64,000 nucleotides of DNA from Haladaptatus cibarius D43 (GCF_000710615.1 NZ_JDTH01000002.1:1885124-1949123); one strand, 5' to 3'; shown: positions 1 through 10,092, numbered from the stretch's first letter. Translations and numbers: made by a program. The notes: generated by a model not told the origin, from the sequence alone.

Positions 1-1014
1 GAAGCCATCGACGAGTACGGTGCCGACTCGCTCCGGCAGGCATTGGTTCTCGGCGGGCAGCCCGGAAGCGACGTTCAGTTCCAGCCGAAGGAGGCGACTT
101 CCGCATCGCGCTTCCTCACGAAAATCTGGAACATCTTTCAGTTCTCGCGCAACCACTTCGACGAGAACACGCCCGAAATCAGCGACCCGGCCTACCGTGA
201 CGCAGACCGCTGGATTCTCTCGCGGTTGTCACAGACCGCCGACTCCGTCAGCGAGGACATGGAAGAGTACCGCTACGACAGCGCGCTCCGAACGCTCCGC
301 GAGTTCGTCTGGAACGACCTCGCGGACGACTACCTCGAACTCGTCAAGGGTCGCCTGTACGAAGGCCGTCCCGGCGAGCGAAACGCGGCGCGACACGCGC
401 TGTACACGACGTTCTCATCCATCATCCGGATGCTCTCGCCGTTCTCGCCGTTCTTCGCCGAAGAGGTGTACAGCCACCTCCCCGGAACCGAGGAAAGCAT
501 CAGTCAGTCGCGCTGGCCGGACGTCGAAATGCACGACGAGGAAGCCGAACTGGCTGGCGAAATCATCGCCGAAACCGCGAGCGAGGTTCGGGCGTGGAAA
601 TCCGACGAGGGAATGGCGCTCAACGAAGAACTCGACCGCATCGAACTGTACAGCGATGCCGAGCGGAAACCGGACACCTACGACCTGAGCGAGGCCGTGA
701 ACGCCCCGGTGTATCTGGAAGCCGGCAGGCCGAACGTCGAACTCGCGCCGGTCGGCGTTTCGCCCGACCACTCCGCAATCGGGCCGAAGTTCCGCGACAA
801 AGCGGGCGCAGTCGTCGGCGCGCTGGAATCGACCGACCCCGCCGAACTCAAAGCTCAGTTAGACACTCACGGCGAAATTACGCTGGCCGCCGCGGGCGAG
901 GAAGTCACCCTCGACGGCGACTGGGTCGAAATCGAAGAGGAGTACCGCGCGGAAAGCGGCGAGGAAGTCGAAGTGCTCGAAACCGAGCACGCGACGGTTC
1001 TCGTCTTTCCCTGA
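1..1014 (+). CDS. valS: valyl-tRNA synthetase, C-terminal part (5' end outside window)
   Basis: The reading frame is open from base 1 and gives 337 residues. It charges tRNA-Val with valine in the cytoplasm. The first residues ([11 protein letters not shown]) match the end of the class I catalytic core just after the KMSKS loop, which lies upstream of the window. Residues about 60-200 form the helical anticodon-binding domain ([26 protein letters not shown]). The tail from about 220 is the charged, acidic C-terminal region usual in haloarchaeal ValRS. It ends in TGA with a 223-bp gap before the next gene on the same strand. The identity is firm on family pattern; only the left boundary is missing. 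Confidence 0.93.
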   Translation, partial: EAIDEYGADSLRQALVLGGQPGSDVQFQPKEATSASRFLTKIWNIFQFSRNHFDENTPEISDPAYRDADRWILSRLSQTADSVSEDMEEYRYDSALRTLREFVWNDLADDYLELVKGRLYEGRPGERNAARHALYTTFSSIIRMLSPFSPFFAEEVYSHLPGTEESISQSRWPDVEMHDEEAELAGEIIAETASEVRAWKSDEGMALNEELDRIELYSDAERKPDTYDLSEAVNAPVYLEAGRPNVELAPVGVSPDHSAIGPKFRDKAGAVVGALESTDPAELKAQLDTHGEITLAAAGEEVTLDGDWVEIEEEYRAESGEEVEVLETEHATVLVFP

Positions 1015-1200
1015 AGTGTAAAGTCGAATCTCACGAGCTTTTCTCGGACGAAATTCGCCGGAAGGGATGCGAATCAGTTGGCGACAGTGCGCCACGACTA
1101 ACGTACCTATCCAGAAGCATTGCAACCCGCCAATATCGTTAGTTGACGGGATTGGCGGATGACGACACTGGTTAACAACAACGAATACGACAATAGCAGA

Positions 1201-1233
1201 ATTTATTAACTAGAGCCCTAATATTGTTAATAT
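1201..1233 (+). promoter_or_regulatory. promoter and candidate metal operator of the zinc uptake operon
   Basis: An AT-rich box (ATTTATTAA, from 1201) lies about 30 nt before the znuA-type start codon at 1238, the distance expected for a TATA box and a leaderless or nearly leaderless transcript. A perfect interrupted repeat, ATATT-GTT-AATAT, occupies 1221-1233, between the TATA box and the ATG, where a repressor would block initiation. That it responds to zinc is inferred only from the gene it precedes. Confidence 0.5.
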
Positions 1234-1237
1234 ACTA

Positions 1238-2290
1238 ATGACGAACATCACTCGAAGACGTGCGCTCAAAACGGGAACCGCACTGCTCGTGAACGGAACG
1301 ATTGCCGGTTGTCTCGGCTCTTCTGCCGGTGATGGGTCGGACGATTCGACCACGGTGCAAACGTCGTTTTTCGTCCTAACCGACTTCGCGCGGAATGTTG
1401 TAGGGGACGCCGCGAACGCCGAGAGTTTGGTGCCAGTCGGTCAGCACGGTCACGGATGGGAACCGTCCGCGCAGGTTCAGCGGGACGCGATGGAATCCGA
1501 CGCAGTAATTTACATGGGGAAAGGGTTTCAGCCGTGGGCCGACAGGATGGTGAAAAACATCGAACAAGACCGTCCAGAAATCACGATTGTCGCGGCGAGA
1601 CACGGAATTTCTCTCCTGCCCGCGCCGGGACACGGCGACAAGCATGAAGGTGAAGAAAAGCATCATGAGGAGGAAAATCACGGGAACGAAACCGAGCACG
1701 GCCACGAGGAGGGCGACCAGCACGACAAGGGCGAAGGCGGGCACGACCACGGAGCCAGCGACCCGCACTTTTGGCTCGACCCGCAACGCGCGAACCAAGC
1801 AGTCTCGACCATCGAAAGTGGCCTTTCGGAAATGGAGGGCGTTTCCGGCGAGTCCCTCGCCGGAAACGCGGAGGACTTCCAAAATCAGTTGGACGAACTC
1901 GATTCGACGTTCGAATCCGAACTGGAATCCACGGAGCGAAACGCGGTGCTGGTCGCTGGACACAACGCCTTTCAGTATCTCGGCGAGCGATACGGGTTCG
2001 AGATTCACGCCCTGACGGGACTCGCACCCGACTCGTCGCCGAGTCCGAAGGACGTACAGCGCGCGCAGAATATCATCGAGGAACACGACATCACGCACGT
2101 TCTCGCACCCGTTTTCGAATCCGACAGGGCCGCGAAACAACTGGTTTCGGAAACCGATGCAAAAGACCACCTTTCGATTACGCCGATTCCGAGCGTCACG
2201 GAAGAGTGGAATGAGAAGGATTGGGGATACATCGAAATCATGGAAGAAGTGAATCTCCCCTCGTTGAAAACGGCACTCGGAGCGAAATGA
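1238..2290 (+). CDS. znuA: zinc ABC transporter substrate-binding lipoprotein (ZnuA-type)
   Basis: This 350-residue protein captures Zn2+ (possibly Mn2+) outside the cell and passes it to the ZnuB-type permease. The N terminus is a twin-arginine lipoprotein signal: TRRRALK near residue 5 and the lipobox IAGC with Cys25 as the likely anchor. Metal-ligand positions of the TroA/ZnuA fold are visible: a His before WEPS (about 72), the His of DPHFWLDP (about 177) and a His in LVAGHNAFQY. Between them, residues 132-171 form a long His/Glu/Asp loop, the feature that favours zinc over manganese. It is the first gene of a three-gene operon, and its stop overlaps the next start (ATGA). Confidence 0.92.
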   Translation: MTNITRRRALKTGTALLVNGTIAGCLGSSAGDGSDDSTTVQTSFFVLTDFARNVVGDAANAESLVPVGQHGHGWEPSAQVQRDAMESDAVIYMGKGFQPWADRMVKNIEQDRPEITIVAARHGISLLPAPGHGDKHEGEEKHHEEENHGNETEHGHEEGDQHDKGEGGHDHGASDPHFWLDPQRANQAVSTIESGLSEMEGVSGESLAGNAEDFQNQLDELDSTFESELESTERNAVLVAGHNAFQYLGERYGFEIHALTGLAPDSSPSPKDVQRAQNIIEEHDITHVLAPVFESDRAAKQLVSETDAKDHLSITPIPSVTEEWNEKDWGYIEIMEEVNLPSLKTALGAK

Positions 2291-3024
2291 CAGTCGCCGA
2301 AATCGAAAACGCGACGTTCGGCTACGGCGACAGACCGGTGCTTTCGGACGTTTCGATGACGGTCGAGGACGGCGAATTTCTCGGGCTCGTCGGCCCGAAC
2401 GGGTCGGGAAAGAGCACTCTCCTCGAACTCGTCCTCGGCTTGCAAACGCCGGACGAGGGGACGGTTCGCCTGTTCGGCGAATCGCCGGAGAAAGGGAGAA
2501 AAGGCGGGCGCGTCGGCTACGTCGCACAGAACGTGACGGCAGTTTCCGGAATGCCCGTGACGGTCGAGGAAGTCGTCAGGGCGGGGCGGAGTTCCCTCCT
2601 TGGGTTCGGATTCGCCGGAGAGAAACACCGTGAGGCGGTCGCACATGCGATGGAAACCGTCGGAATCTCGGCTCTGGCAAACCGCAGGGTTGCCCGCCTT
2701 TCGGGCGGACAACAACAGCGCGCGTTCATCGCCCGCGCGCTGGCCGCAGACGCTGACGTGCTCGTGCTGGACGAACCGACGGTCGGCGTCGATGCCGAAT
2801 CCAGAGAGGAGTTTTACACCCTCCTGCACGACCTGAACGAGGACGGTTTGGCCGTCATTCTCGTGGAACACGACATCGGCGTCGTCACGGAACACGCGGA
2901 CAGAATCGCCTGCCTGAACCGAAAGCTGTACTTCCACGGGGACACCGACGAGTTCGAAGCTAGCGAGGTGCTGGCCGAGGCCTACGGCGCGAACCAACGA
3001 CAACTCCACCACGACCATGATTGA
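2287..3024 (+). CDS. znuC: zinc ABC transporter ATP-binding protein (ZnuC-type)
   Basis: This 245-residue ATPase powers the metal importer. The ATG at 2287 is chosen because it overlaps the znuA stop in an ATGA junction and starts the conserved strand (VAEIENATFGYGDRPVL); an in-frame extension upstream would only read through znuA. Walker A (GPNGSGKST), the signature LSGGQQQR, Walker B (DVLVLDEPTVG) and the switch His (ILVEHDIG) are intact. The C terminus is His/Asp-rich (LHHDHD). Its stop overlaps the permease start by 8 bp, so the three genes are probably translationally coupled. Confidence 0.92.
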   Translation: MTVAEIENATFGYGDRPVLSDVSMTVEDGEFLGLVGPNGSGKSTLLELVLGLQTPDEGTVRLFGESPEKGRKGGRVGYVAQNVTAVSGMPVTVEEVVRAGRSSLLGFGFAGEKHREAVAHAMETVGISALANRRVARLSGGQQQRAFIARALAADADVLVLDEPTVGVDAESREEFYTLLHDLNEDGLAVILVEHDIGVVTEHADRIACLNRKLYFHGDTDEFEASEVLAEAYGANQRQLHHDHD

Positions 3025-3838
3025 TGTTGCGGAGATGCTGAGCTATCGGTTCATGCGTCTCGCGCTCATTGCGGGACTCTGCGTGGGCCTCGTCGCACCC
3101 CTCGTCGGGTCGTTTCTCGTCCACCGCGGGATGGCACTCATCGGGGATACGCTGGCCCATTCCGCCTTCGCGGGAGTCGCGGTCGGACTGTTCCTCGGAA
3201 GTTTGGATGTCGTCGTCTCGCCGTATCTCACCGCGCTCGTGGTGTCCGTACTCGCGGCGCTGGCGATACAGGCGCTCGCGGAACACACCGACGCCTACGG
3301 CGACGTGGCCATGGCAATCGTGTTGTCGGGCGGGTTCGCCCTCGGGAGCGTCCTCATCAGCCTCTCGGACGGCGGAATTGCGGTCGGCATCGACCAATAT
3401 CTGTTCGGCAGTTTGGCGACGGTCACCTCCGAAAACGTCACCGTGATGGTCGCGCTCTCGGCCCTCGTCGTCGGCGTCGTCGGTGTCACGCGACGACAAC
3501 TGTTCGCCGTCACGTTCGACGAGACGGCGGCCCGCGTGTCGGGAATCCCGGTACGACGGTACAACCGCCTGCTGGTCGTGCTGACCGCGTTGGTCGTCGT
3601 CGCGGCCATGCAAATCATGGGTGTCATCCTCGTCGCCGCGATGCTCGTGGTTCCGGTCGCCGCGGCGTCACAGGTCGCGCATAGTTTCCGCCAGTCGCTC
3701 GTCATCGGCGTGCTCATCGGCGAAATCGCCGTCATCGTCGGCATCACGCTGTCCTACGCCTACGGACTCGCGGCGGGGGGAACTATCGTTTTGGTTGCAA
3801 TCGGTGTGTTCACGCTGGTCGCCGTCGTTGCTCGCTGA
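3017..3838 (+). CDS. znuB: zinc ABC transporter permease (ZnuB-type)
   Basis: This 273-residue integral membrane protein has about eight hydrophobic segments and belongs to the ABC-3 permease family. Typical signatures are HRGMALIGDTLAHSAFAGVA near residues 35-55 and the loop FDETAARVSGIPVRRYN in the second half, which contacts the ATPase. It overlaps the 3' end of the ATPase gene, completing a one-copy substrate-binding/ATPase/permease operon. Metal choice (Zn or Mn) cannot be read from the permease; the His-rich binding protein points to zinc. Confidence 0.92.
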   Translation: MIDVAEMLSYRFMRLALIAGLCVGLVAPLVGSFLVHRGMALIGDTLAHSAFAGVAVGLFLGSLDVVVSPYLTALVVSVLAALAIQALAEHTDAYGDVAMAIVLSGGFALGSVLISLSDGGIAVGIDQYLFGSLATVTSENVTVMVALSALVVGVVGVTRRQLFAVTFDETAARVSGIPVRRYNRLLVVLTALVVVAAMQIMGVILVAAMLVVPVAAASQVAHSFRQSLVIGVLIGEIAVIVGITLSYAYGLAAGGTIVLVAIGVFTLVAVVAR

Positions 3839-3904
3839 GGAGGAAAATCGTCGATGGCCGTCGTCTTTAGGTGACTCCTCGTTGTTCCCGTTTCGGGGGA
3901 TTCC

Positions 3905-4321
3905 ATGACAGTTAGCGACATTGCGGCGACTGACGTCGTCACTGCAACCGAAGACGCCACGCTCGCGGAGATTGTACAAATGATGGGCGACGAAAGCGTC
4001 GGCTGTGTTCCAATCGTAAATAACGACGAACCAGTCGGAATCGTCACCGACCGAAAAATCGCGCTCTCGCTCGCGGACGACGGAAATGCATCGAATCGAG
4101 CGGTAAGCGAGATTATGACCCGCGACCTGACAACTATCGAGTCCGATGCGAACGTCCACGATGCAGTCGAGCAGATGGAAGACGCCGAAATTCGGCGTCT
4201 TCCGGTCGTCGAAAGCGGGCAACTGACCGGACTCGTGACACTCGATGACGTGCTGGTCGCGGTGGCTGACGAGTTGGACGAAGTCGCAGATGTTATCGAA
4301 GAGCAGTCGCCGCGGTTGTGA
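3905..4321 (+). CDS. two-CBS-domain protein
   Basis: This 138-residue soluble protein consists only of two CBS motifs, about residues 1-65 and 72-132, each with the usual end pattern (VPIVNNDEPVGIVTDRKI; LPVVESGQLTGLVTLDDV). CBS pairs bind adenine nucleotides or other ligands and act as sensors, but this stand-alone form has no enzymatic domain to show what it controls. It follows the zinc importer by 66 bp on the same strand, with a run-on region too short to exclude co-transcription. Confidence 0.85.
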   Translation: MTVSDIAATDVVTATEDATLAEIVQMMGDESVGCVPIVNNDEPVGIVTDRKIALSLADDGNASNRAVSEIMTRDLTTIESDANVHDAVEQMEDAEIRRLPVVESGQLTGLVTLDDVLVAVADELDEVADVIEEQSPRL

Positions 4322-4387
4322 ATCGGGGGACAAATCGCCGCGTCAGCAAACCACGAGAACTTTTCTTCCGGTCTTCGATTGGCGAGT

Positions 4388-5485
4388 ATGGACGAGCGAA
4401 TCCACGAACACGCCGAAGTGCTGGTAGATTGGAGCGCCCGGGTCGAATCAGGCGACAACGTCGTCGTACTGGTTGACGATGGCGCACACGAACTCGCCAT
4501 GGCGGTCGGCGAGAAACTGGGCGAACGCGGAGCGAACCCGCTTACGGTGTATCACTCCGACGAAGTCGAACGGTCGTTCCTTCGCGGACACGACGGCGAC
4601 TTCGATGAAAATCCGGAACACGAACTGGCGATGTACGAAAACGCCGACGTAGTGCTTAGGCTTGGCGGAACCACGAGTACGACGGCGAAAGCCGACGTTC
4701 CGGGAGAGACGGAACAAGCGTACAACAAGGCAAGAATGGGTATCCGCGAAACTCGCCTCGGAACCGACTGGGTTTCGACGATTCATCCGACCCGCGCCCA
4801 CGCACAGCAGGCGGGGATGGCCTACGAGGAGTATCAGGCGTTCGTCTACGACGCCGTGCTTCAGGACTGGGAGTCGCTCGCCGGGGAGATGGCGAAGATG
4901 AAGACGATTTTGGACGAGGGAACCGAGATCAGAATCGTCAAGGAGAACACCGACCTCACGATGTCGGTAGAAGAGCGAACCGCGGTCAACAGTTGCGCGA
5001 CGGTGGCTTACGACTCACACAATCTGCCGAGCGGCGAGGTGTTCACCGCGCCGCACGCCACCGAGGGCGAGGTGTTTTTCGACGTGCCGATGACGCACCG
5101 CGGCAAGCGAATCCGAAACGTGCATCTCACGTTCGAAGGCGGCGATGTGGTCGATTTTAGCGCCGAAACAGGTGAGGACGTATTGGCCGACATCCTCGAC
5201 ACGGACGAAGGAGCACGACGACTCGGCGAACTCGGCATCGGGATGAACCGCGGCATCGACCGCTTTACCGACAGCATCCTGTTCGACGAGAAGATGGGTG
5301 ATACGATTCACCTCGCGGTCGGACGCGCATACGACGCCTGCCTTCCCGAGGGCGAAACTGGCAACGACAGCGCGGTACACATCGACATGATAACCGACAT
5401 GAACGAAAAATCGCGGATGGAAGTGGACGGCGAAGTCGTCCAGCGAAACGGCGCGTTCAGGTGGGAAGACGGCTTCGAAGGGTAA
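4388..5485 (+). CDS. M29-family aminopeptidase
   Basis: This 365-residue cytoplasmic metallo-exopeptidase belongs to the AmpS/aminopeptidase T family (M29), which uses two divalent metals to remove N-terminal residues from peptides. Recognisable features are the N-terminal helical start (LVDWSARVESGDNVVV), the central region GEVFTAPHATEGEVFFDVPM and the C-terminal HIDMITDM segment that carries metal ligands in the family. The ATG at 4388 begins the conserved N terminus; an upstream in-frame start would add only three residues. It is convergent with the metalloprotease gene, with stops 8 bp apart. The exact substrate is unknown. Confidence 0.87.
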   Translation: MDERIHEHAEVLVDWSARVESGDNVVVLVDDGAHELAMAVGEKLGERGANPLTVYHSDEVERSFLRGHDGDFDENPEHELAMYENADVVLRLGGTTSTTAKADVPGETEQAYNKARMGIRETRLGTDWVSTIHPTRAHAQQAGMAYEEYQAFVYDAVLQDWESLAGEMAKMKTILDEGTEIRIVKENTDLTMSVEERTAVNSCATVAYDSHNLPSGEVFTAPHATEGEVFFDVPMTHRGKRIRNVHLTFEGGDVVDFSAETGEDVLADILDTDEGARRLGELGIGMNRGIDRFTDSILFDEKMGDTIHLAVGRAYDACLPEGETGNDSAVHIDMITDMNEKSRMEVDGEVVQRNGAFRWEDGFEG

Positions 5486-5492
5486 ACCGAAT

Positions 5493-6563
5493 CTATATCC
5501 ACCATTCGCTTTGTCGTTCTCGTACCGACGCGTCTTGGAACGGTGGGGCCAGTTCCGACTCGTCGAGGCCGAATCCGTATCCCAACCAGTAGCCGACGTA
5601 CCAGCCGGCAGCGTCGGTATCGACGCCGGAAATCGAGATGGTCAGTCTGTCGTACTCCTCCAGCGCGCCGTCTTGGTCGGGGTCAGTTCCGCGGATACCG
5701 CCGCAGGAACCGCTCGAACTCGGATTGCACGGCAGTTCGTCGGGGAACTCCACGACGATGTCCGCGTTCGCTCGATTGTTCGTCACGGTGAACGAAACGT
5801 TCGACGGAACGGTATCTTCTGCTCCGTCAGCGTAGTAGTCGAGCGCGTGTTCTACCTGTTCTCGAATTGCCTCTCGGTCTTTTTGCTCGCTCGTTTGGCC
5901 GAGATACACCGTCAGTTCGGCGTCGGCCCACGGCAGATCACGGTCGGTTGCGTCCGTCATTGGTCGGGAAGCCAGCGACGATTGGGAGGACATCACCGAC
6001 TGCGGGGCGGAACTGTGATTCAAGCCGAGCGTGTGGCCGAGTTCGTGTTTCAGGATGTGAACCGTCGAATCGCTGGAAAACGAATCGTCCACGTCGATAT
6101 GCATAGGGCGAGAAATCTGGTTCGAGTTCGTGATGTACGGCGCACATCCCGCGGCGTGCTCGACTCGTGGACAGCTTTCGACGTTCTCCACGAAGTTGAC
6201 GATGAGGTCGGGACTCCCCGCATTTGGAACGAGTTCGTACTGAATCGCGTAGCCCGCGTACTGTTCGCTGTTTGCTTCCCAGTAGTCGAGCGCATGCTGC
6301 ACTTCCTCGCGATATTGACGGTCGGAGTTCGCGCTCGTGTTAATCGCCACCGTGACGACCGATTCATCCCATGGATTCGACCGGTCTGCGATGGCCCCCT
6401 CGGAGGCGGTTTGTCCCGTTCCCTGCGTCGGATTCCGCGTCGAATCGTCGAACGTCGGGTCAGTCGTTTCGACCTGTTCCACCTCGGTCGGCAGGTCGAA
6501 CTGAACGCTGGCACAACCGGACAGGACGAGACAGAGGACAAGCAGGAGGGCGCGCCGCGTCAT
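5493..6563 (-). CDS. matrixin-type zinc metalloprotease lipoprotein with a degenerate second domain
   Basis: This 356-residue surface protein begins with a lipoprotein signal (LVLSGCAS, Cys17). The ATG at 6563 is used because it opens that signal. Residues about 67-195 form a matrixin/metzincin domain with the complete zinc motif HELGHTLGLNH (His173, Glu174, His177, His183) and a Met-turn (SVMSS, Met191). Residues about 215-340 repeat the same layout (ALDYY, IVVEF, paired Cys), but the zinc site reads YWLGYGFGLDE, so all ligands are replaced. It probably cleaves extracellular protein from the membrane face; the second copy could bind substrate or regulate. It lies 26 bp downstream of the cation exporter gene. 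Confidence 0.8.
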   Translation of the reverse strand: MTRRALLLVLCLVLSGCASVQFDLPTEVEQVETTDPTFDDSTRNPTQGTGQTASEGAIADRSNPWDESVVTVAINTSANSDRQYREEVQHALDYWEANSEQYAGYAIQYELVPNAGSPDLIVNFVENVESCPRVEHAAGCAPYITNSNQISRPMHIDVDDSFSSDSTVHILKHELGHTLGLNHSSAPQSVMSSQSSLASRPMTDATDRDLPWADAELTVYLGQTSEQKDREAIREQVEHALDYYADGAEDTVPSNVSFTVTNNRANADIVVEFPDELPCNPSSSGSCGGIRGTDPDQDGALEEYDRLTISISGVDTDAAGWYVGYWLGYGFGLDESELAPPFQDASVRERQSEWWI

Positions 6564-6589
6564 TGTCTCATAAAGGGGGCGCGGTGGTA

Positions 6590-7516
6590 TCAAGCCTTGG
6601 GACTCCGGAAAGTACAATCGAAATCGAGGGTGTGGGTGTAGGACGCCGATTCGACCTGAATCGTCGCATGGTCGATATCGAACTGCTCACCGAGTTCCTG
6701 CTGACAGTGCCGAAGCACCGCGTCGGGGTCAACGCCCTCTTCGACCGCGACGTGCGCCGAAAGCGTGTACTGCGTCGAACTCAGCGACCAAACGTGAACG
6801 TCGTGTGCCTCCACGACGCCCGGCAGGTCGGTCAGATACGCGCGGACTTCGTCCACATCGATTCCAGCAGGGGTTCCTTGCAAGAGAATGTTCAGACTTT
6901 CACCGAAGAGATCTTTCGCGGAGTAAAGCACCAACAGCGCGACGAAGACGGCGAACAGCGGGTCGAGAATGTACAAATCGGTGAAGACGAGCGCGATGCC
7001 GACGGCAATCGCCGCCACGCTTCCCAGCGCGTCCGCAACGAGGTGGAGAAACGCGCCTTCGACGTTCAAAATTCCGCGGTGTTCCGACAGCACCCACGCG
7101 CCAGCGAGATTTGCCAGCAGTCCGAGCACGCCCACGACAACCACGAGTTCGGCATCAATTGGCTGTGGATTGCCGAATCGGCGAAGCGAATCGAACAACA
7201 CGTAGCCGACTGCGACCAACAAAAGGAGTCCGTTGCCCAGCGCGCCGAGCACTTCGGCGCGCTGGTAGCCGTAGGTTCTGCGGGCGTCGGCGGGACGCGC
7301 GGAAATCCACGCCGCGAACAGCGCGAGGCCGAGACTCGCGCTGTCGGCGAGCATGTGAACCGCATCAGCCAGCAGGGTCAGCGACCCGGAGTAGAGTGCC
7401 CCGACCAGTTCCACGACGAAGAAAATCGTGTTGATAACCAACGCGATGGTTAGCGCGCGAAAACTGGTGTCGCCGGAATCGTCGGAATCGTCGTGGTCAG
7501 CATGGTCGTGCGCCAT
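6590..7516 (-). CDS. cation diffusion facilitator family zinc exporter
   Basis: This 308-residue membrane antiporter removes Zn2+ (or a related divalent metal) in exchange for protons. It has a His/Asp-rich N terminus (AHDHADHDDSDD), six hydrophobic segments and the two HxxxD pairs expected of the zinc-transporting subgroup: LADAVHMLADSAS in helix 2 and LHLVADALGS in helix 5. A cytoplasmic C-terminal domain (about 205-300) contains DVHVWSLSS and HATIQVES, as in CzcD/ZitB. It sits between the P-type exporter and the metalloprotease gene on the same strand, reinforcing a metal-efflux role. Confidence 0.92.
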   Translation of the reverse strand: MAHDHADHDDSDDSGDTSFRALTIALVINTIFFVVELVGALYSGSLTLLADAVHMLADSASLGLALFAAWISARPADARRTYGYQRAEVLGALGNGLLLLVAVGYVLFDSLRRFGNPQPIDAELVVVVGVLGLLANLAGAWVLSEHRGILNVEGAFLHLVADALGSVAAIAVGIALVFTDLYILDPLFAVFVALLVLYSAKDLFGESLNILLQGTPAGIDVDEVRAYLTDLPGVVEAHDVHVWSLSSTQYTLSAHVAVEEGVDPDAVLRHCQQELGEQFDIDHATIQVESASYTHTLDFDCTFRSPKA

Positions 7517-7573
7517 CGGACAAGGTACGGTCTGGAGGCTATCAGTCGTTGTGGAAAATCGGCTCTTGGAGTT

Positions 7574-10069
7574 CTAGTCGTCGTCCGGTTTGACGCCCGC
7601 CAGTCGCATCGCGTTGCTCGTCACGCCGAAGGTCATTCCCATATCCCCGATGATGATGGCGTGAACGACCTGCACCAAGTTGAGCGGTGCGCCCACCGCG
7701 AGGACGGCTTTCACCGCAAGGCTGGCCCAGATGTTCTGCCGAATGACGCCGTTCGCTTTCCGGGCGAGTCTGCGGAGGTACGGGAGTTTCGACAGATCGT
7801 CGCTCATCAGGGCCACGTCGGCGGTTTCGATGGCGGTGTCGGTTCCGGCCGCGCCCATTGCGACCCCGACCGTCGCGGCGGCCATCGCGGGCGCGTCGTT
7901 GATGCCGTCACCGACCATAGCGACACCGCCCTCGGTGAGTTCTTCGACAGCGGATACTTTCTCCTCCGGCATGAGTTCGGCCCGGAACTCGTCCACGCCG
8001 ACCTGTTCCGCGATTGCGCGGGCGGTGCCTTCGTTGTCTCCCGTGAGCATCACGATGTTTGAGATACCGAGGTCGTGGAGGCGTTGGACGGTCTTTTTTG
8101 CGCCGGGGCGCACTTCGTCCGCGATGGCGATGACGCCCTCCAGTTCATCCTCGGTTCCGACGAAAACGATGGTTTTTCCCTCCTGCTCAAATCGCGGGAC
8201 GACCTCCGTGAGCAGGTCGAGACAGTCCTCGCGGCCGTCGCAGATGCTTTCCGGTTCGACCGATTCGACCATCTCGCCCTGTTGAACGACCGCGCTACCC
8301 CCATCAGTTGTCAGATGCGTGTGTTCGAGGTCGAAGCCCAATTCGGCGAACAGTGCAGGTTTTCCGGCGTAGTGAGTTACGCCGTCCAAATCGGCTCGGA
8401 CGCCCTTCCCAGTTAAACTCTCGAAATCAGAAACTTCGCGCTCGCCGACGCCTCGGTCGTGTGCGTGGCCGATAATTGCCTCGGCAATTGGGTGTTCGCT
8501 CCGGTGTTCGATGCTGTGGGCGCACCGAAGCACGTCGTCCGCGCTGTTGCCGTTGAGCGAGAGAACGTCCGTGACGGTCAGTTCGCCCTTTGTCAGCGTA
8601 CCCGTTTTGTCGAAGGCGACCGAATCGAGTTCGCCCATCGCTTCGAGGTGGTCGCCACCTTTGATGAGAACCCCGTTTCGCGCCGAACTGGTGAGTCCGG
8701 ACACCACGCTGACGGGCGTGCTGATGACGAATGCACAGGGACACGCGACGACCAGAAGCGTCAGTCCGCGGGTGAACCAGTCCTGAAATGATCCATCGAG
8801 GAAGAGCGGCGGCACCGCGGCGGTGAGAACCGCCGCGACGACCACGACGGGGGTGTAGTAGCGCGCAAATCGATCGACGAACTGCTCGTGTTCGGTTTGG
8901 TTGCCCTGTGCGTCCTCGACCATCTCCACGATGTTCGAGATGGTCGAATCGTCCGCTTCCGCGGTCGATTCGACTTCGAGGTAGCCCTCTTCGTTTACCG
9001 TCCCGGCGAACACCTCGTCGCCGACTTCCTTCTCGACTGGGACGCTTTCGCCCGTGATTGGTGCCTGATTGACCGAACTCGTTCCCTCGCGTACGTCGCC
9101 GTCCACCGGGATTTTCTCGCCGGGACGGACGACCACGGTGTCGCCGACGTGAACGTCTTCGACTGGCACCGTTTTTTCGCCACCTTCCCGGCGAACAGTC
9201 GCCATGTCGGGCGACAAGTCCATCAGTTCGCGCAGGGAGTTTCGCGCTCTGTCCATCGAAAATCGTTCGAGGAGTTCGGCGACGCTGAACAGCACCGCGA
9301 GCGTCGCGGCTTCGAAGTAGAGATTGACGGCCAGCGCGCCGAGGATGCCGACGGACATCAACAGGTCGATGTCGAGACTGGCGTTTTTCGCGGAATAGTA
9401 GCCGTTTCGAACGATTTCCTGCCCGCCGATTGCGGTGGCCACGAGGAAACCGATGTCCGCGGCGGTGAACGTCCGACCGACTGCGGCAAACAGTTCGGGA
9501 TTCGAAGCAGGGAAGAAGAACTCAAATATCAGTCCGAAGACGAGAAAAATCCCGCCAGCCCACGTTTTTAGCGCGCGAGTGCTCTTCCACACCGTGTGCG
9601 GGGATTCGACCGCCGAACCGTTGGAACTGTCGTCGGTTGTTACCTCTTCCACCTCGTAGCCTGCACTCTCAACTGCCGTCACGAGGTCGTCGTGGGATGC
9701 GTCCGAGGAGGTGGTGATAACGACTCGGCCCGACGTGGGCTGTGTGTCGTACTCCATGACGCCCGGAACATCCGAAAGTGCGTTTTCGACTTTTCCGGCA
9801 CAGGACGGACAGTCCATACTGGGAACTGAAAGCGTCTCGCTTCGCGTGTCATCCACATCGTAGCCCGCGCTCTCGACGGCGGTTCGGATAGCATCTGCAT
9901 CGGTTCGGTTAGCGTCGAACGTGACGACTAACCGGCCCGAGGTCACTTGCGCGTCGGTTTCCTCGACCGCGTCAAGCGATTCGACGCTTTTCGTCACTTT
10001 CCCGGCGCAAGACGGGCAGTCCATGCTAGGAATCGAGAGACGAAGCGTCTCAGCCTCGTTGTTACTCAT
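7574..10069 (-). CDS. zntA: heavy-metal P-type ATPase, ZntA-like (P1B-2)
   Basis: This 831-residue efflux pump has two N-terminal HMA domains, each with [10 protein letters not shown] (Cys18/Cys21 and Cys87/Cys90). The core carries the transmembrane CPC motif ([11 protein letters not shown]), the phosphorylation site DKTGTLTKG, the class-specific SEHPIAEA, and the hinge GDGINDAPA. The last helices contain a Lys (ASLAVKAVL) and an Asp ([18 protein letters not shown]), the pair that distinguishes Zn2+/Cd2+/Pb2+ pumps from Cu+ pumps. Zinc export is therefore the best call, Cd/Pb detoxification a likely extra. It is followed on the same strand by the CDF exporter 57 bp away. Confidence 0.9.
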   Translation of the reverse strand: MSNNEAETLRLSIPSMDCPSCAGKVTKSVESLDAVEETDAQVTSGRLVVTFDANRTDADAIRTAVESAGYDVDDTRSETLSVPSMDCPSCAGKVENALSDVPGVMEYDTQPTSGRVVITTSSDASHDDLVTAVESAGYEVEEVTTDDSSNGSAVESPHTVWKSTRALKTWAGGIFLVFGLIFEFFFPASNPELFAAVGRTFTAADIGFLVATAIGGQEIVRNGYYSAKNASLDIDLLMSVGILGALAVNLYFEAATLAVLFSVAELLERFSMDRARNSLRELMDLSPDMATVRREGGEKTVPVEDVHVGDTVVVRPGEKIPVDGDVREGTSSVNQAPITGESVPVEKEVGDEVFAGTVNEEGYLEVESTAEADDSTISNIVEMVEDAQGNQTEHEQFVDRFARYYTPVVVVAAVLTAAVPPLFLDGSFQDWFTRGLTLLVVACPCAFVISTPVSVVSGLTSSARNGVLIKGGDHLEAMGELDSVAFDKTGTLTKGELTVTDVLSLNGNSADDVLRCAHSIEHRSEHPIAEAIIGHAHDRGVGEREVSDFESLTGKGVRADLDGVTHYAGKPALFAELGFDLEHTHLTTDGGSAVVQQGEMVESVEPESICDGREDCLDLLTEVVPRFEQEGKTIVFVGTEDELEGVIAIADEVRPGAKKTVQRLHDLGISNIVMLTGDNEGTARAIAEQVGVDEFRAELMPEEKVSAVEELTEGGVAMVGDGINDAPAMAAATVGVAMGAAGTDTAIETADVALMSDDLSKLPYLRRLARKANGVIRQNIWASLAVKAVLAVGAPLNLVQVVHAIIIGDMGMTFGVTSNAMRLAGVKPDDD

Positions 10070-10092
10070 TATCGAACCGTAGTCGCTGAAGA

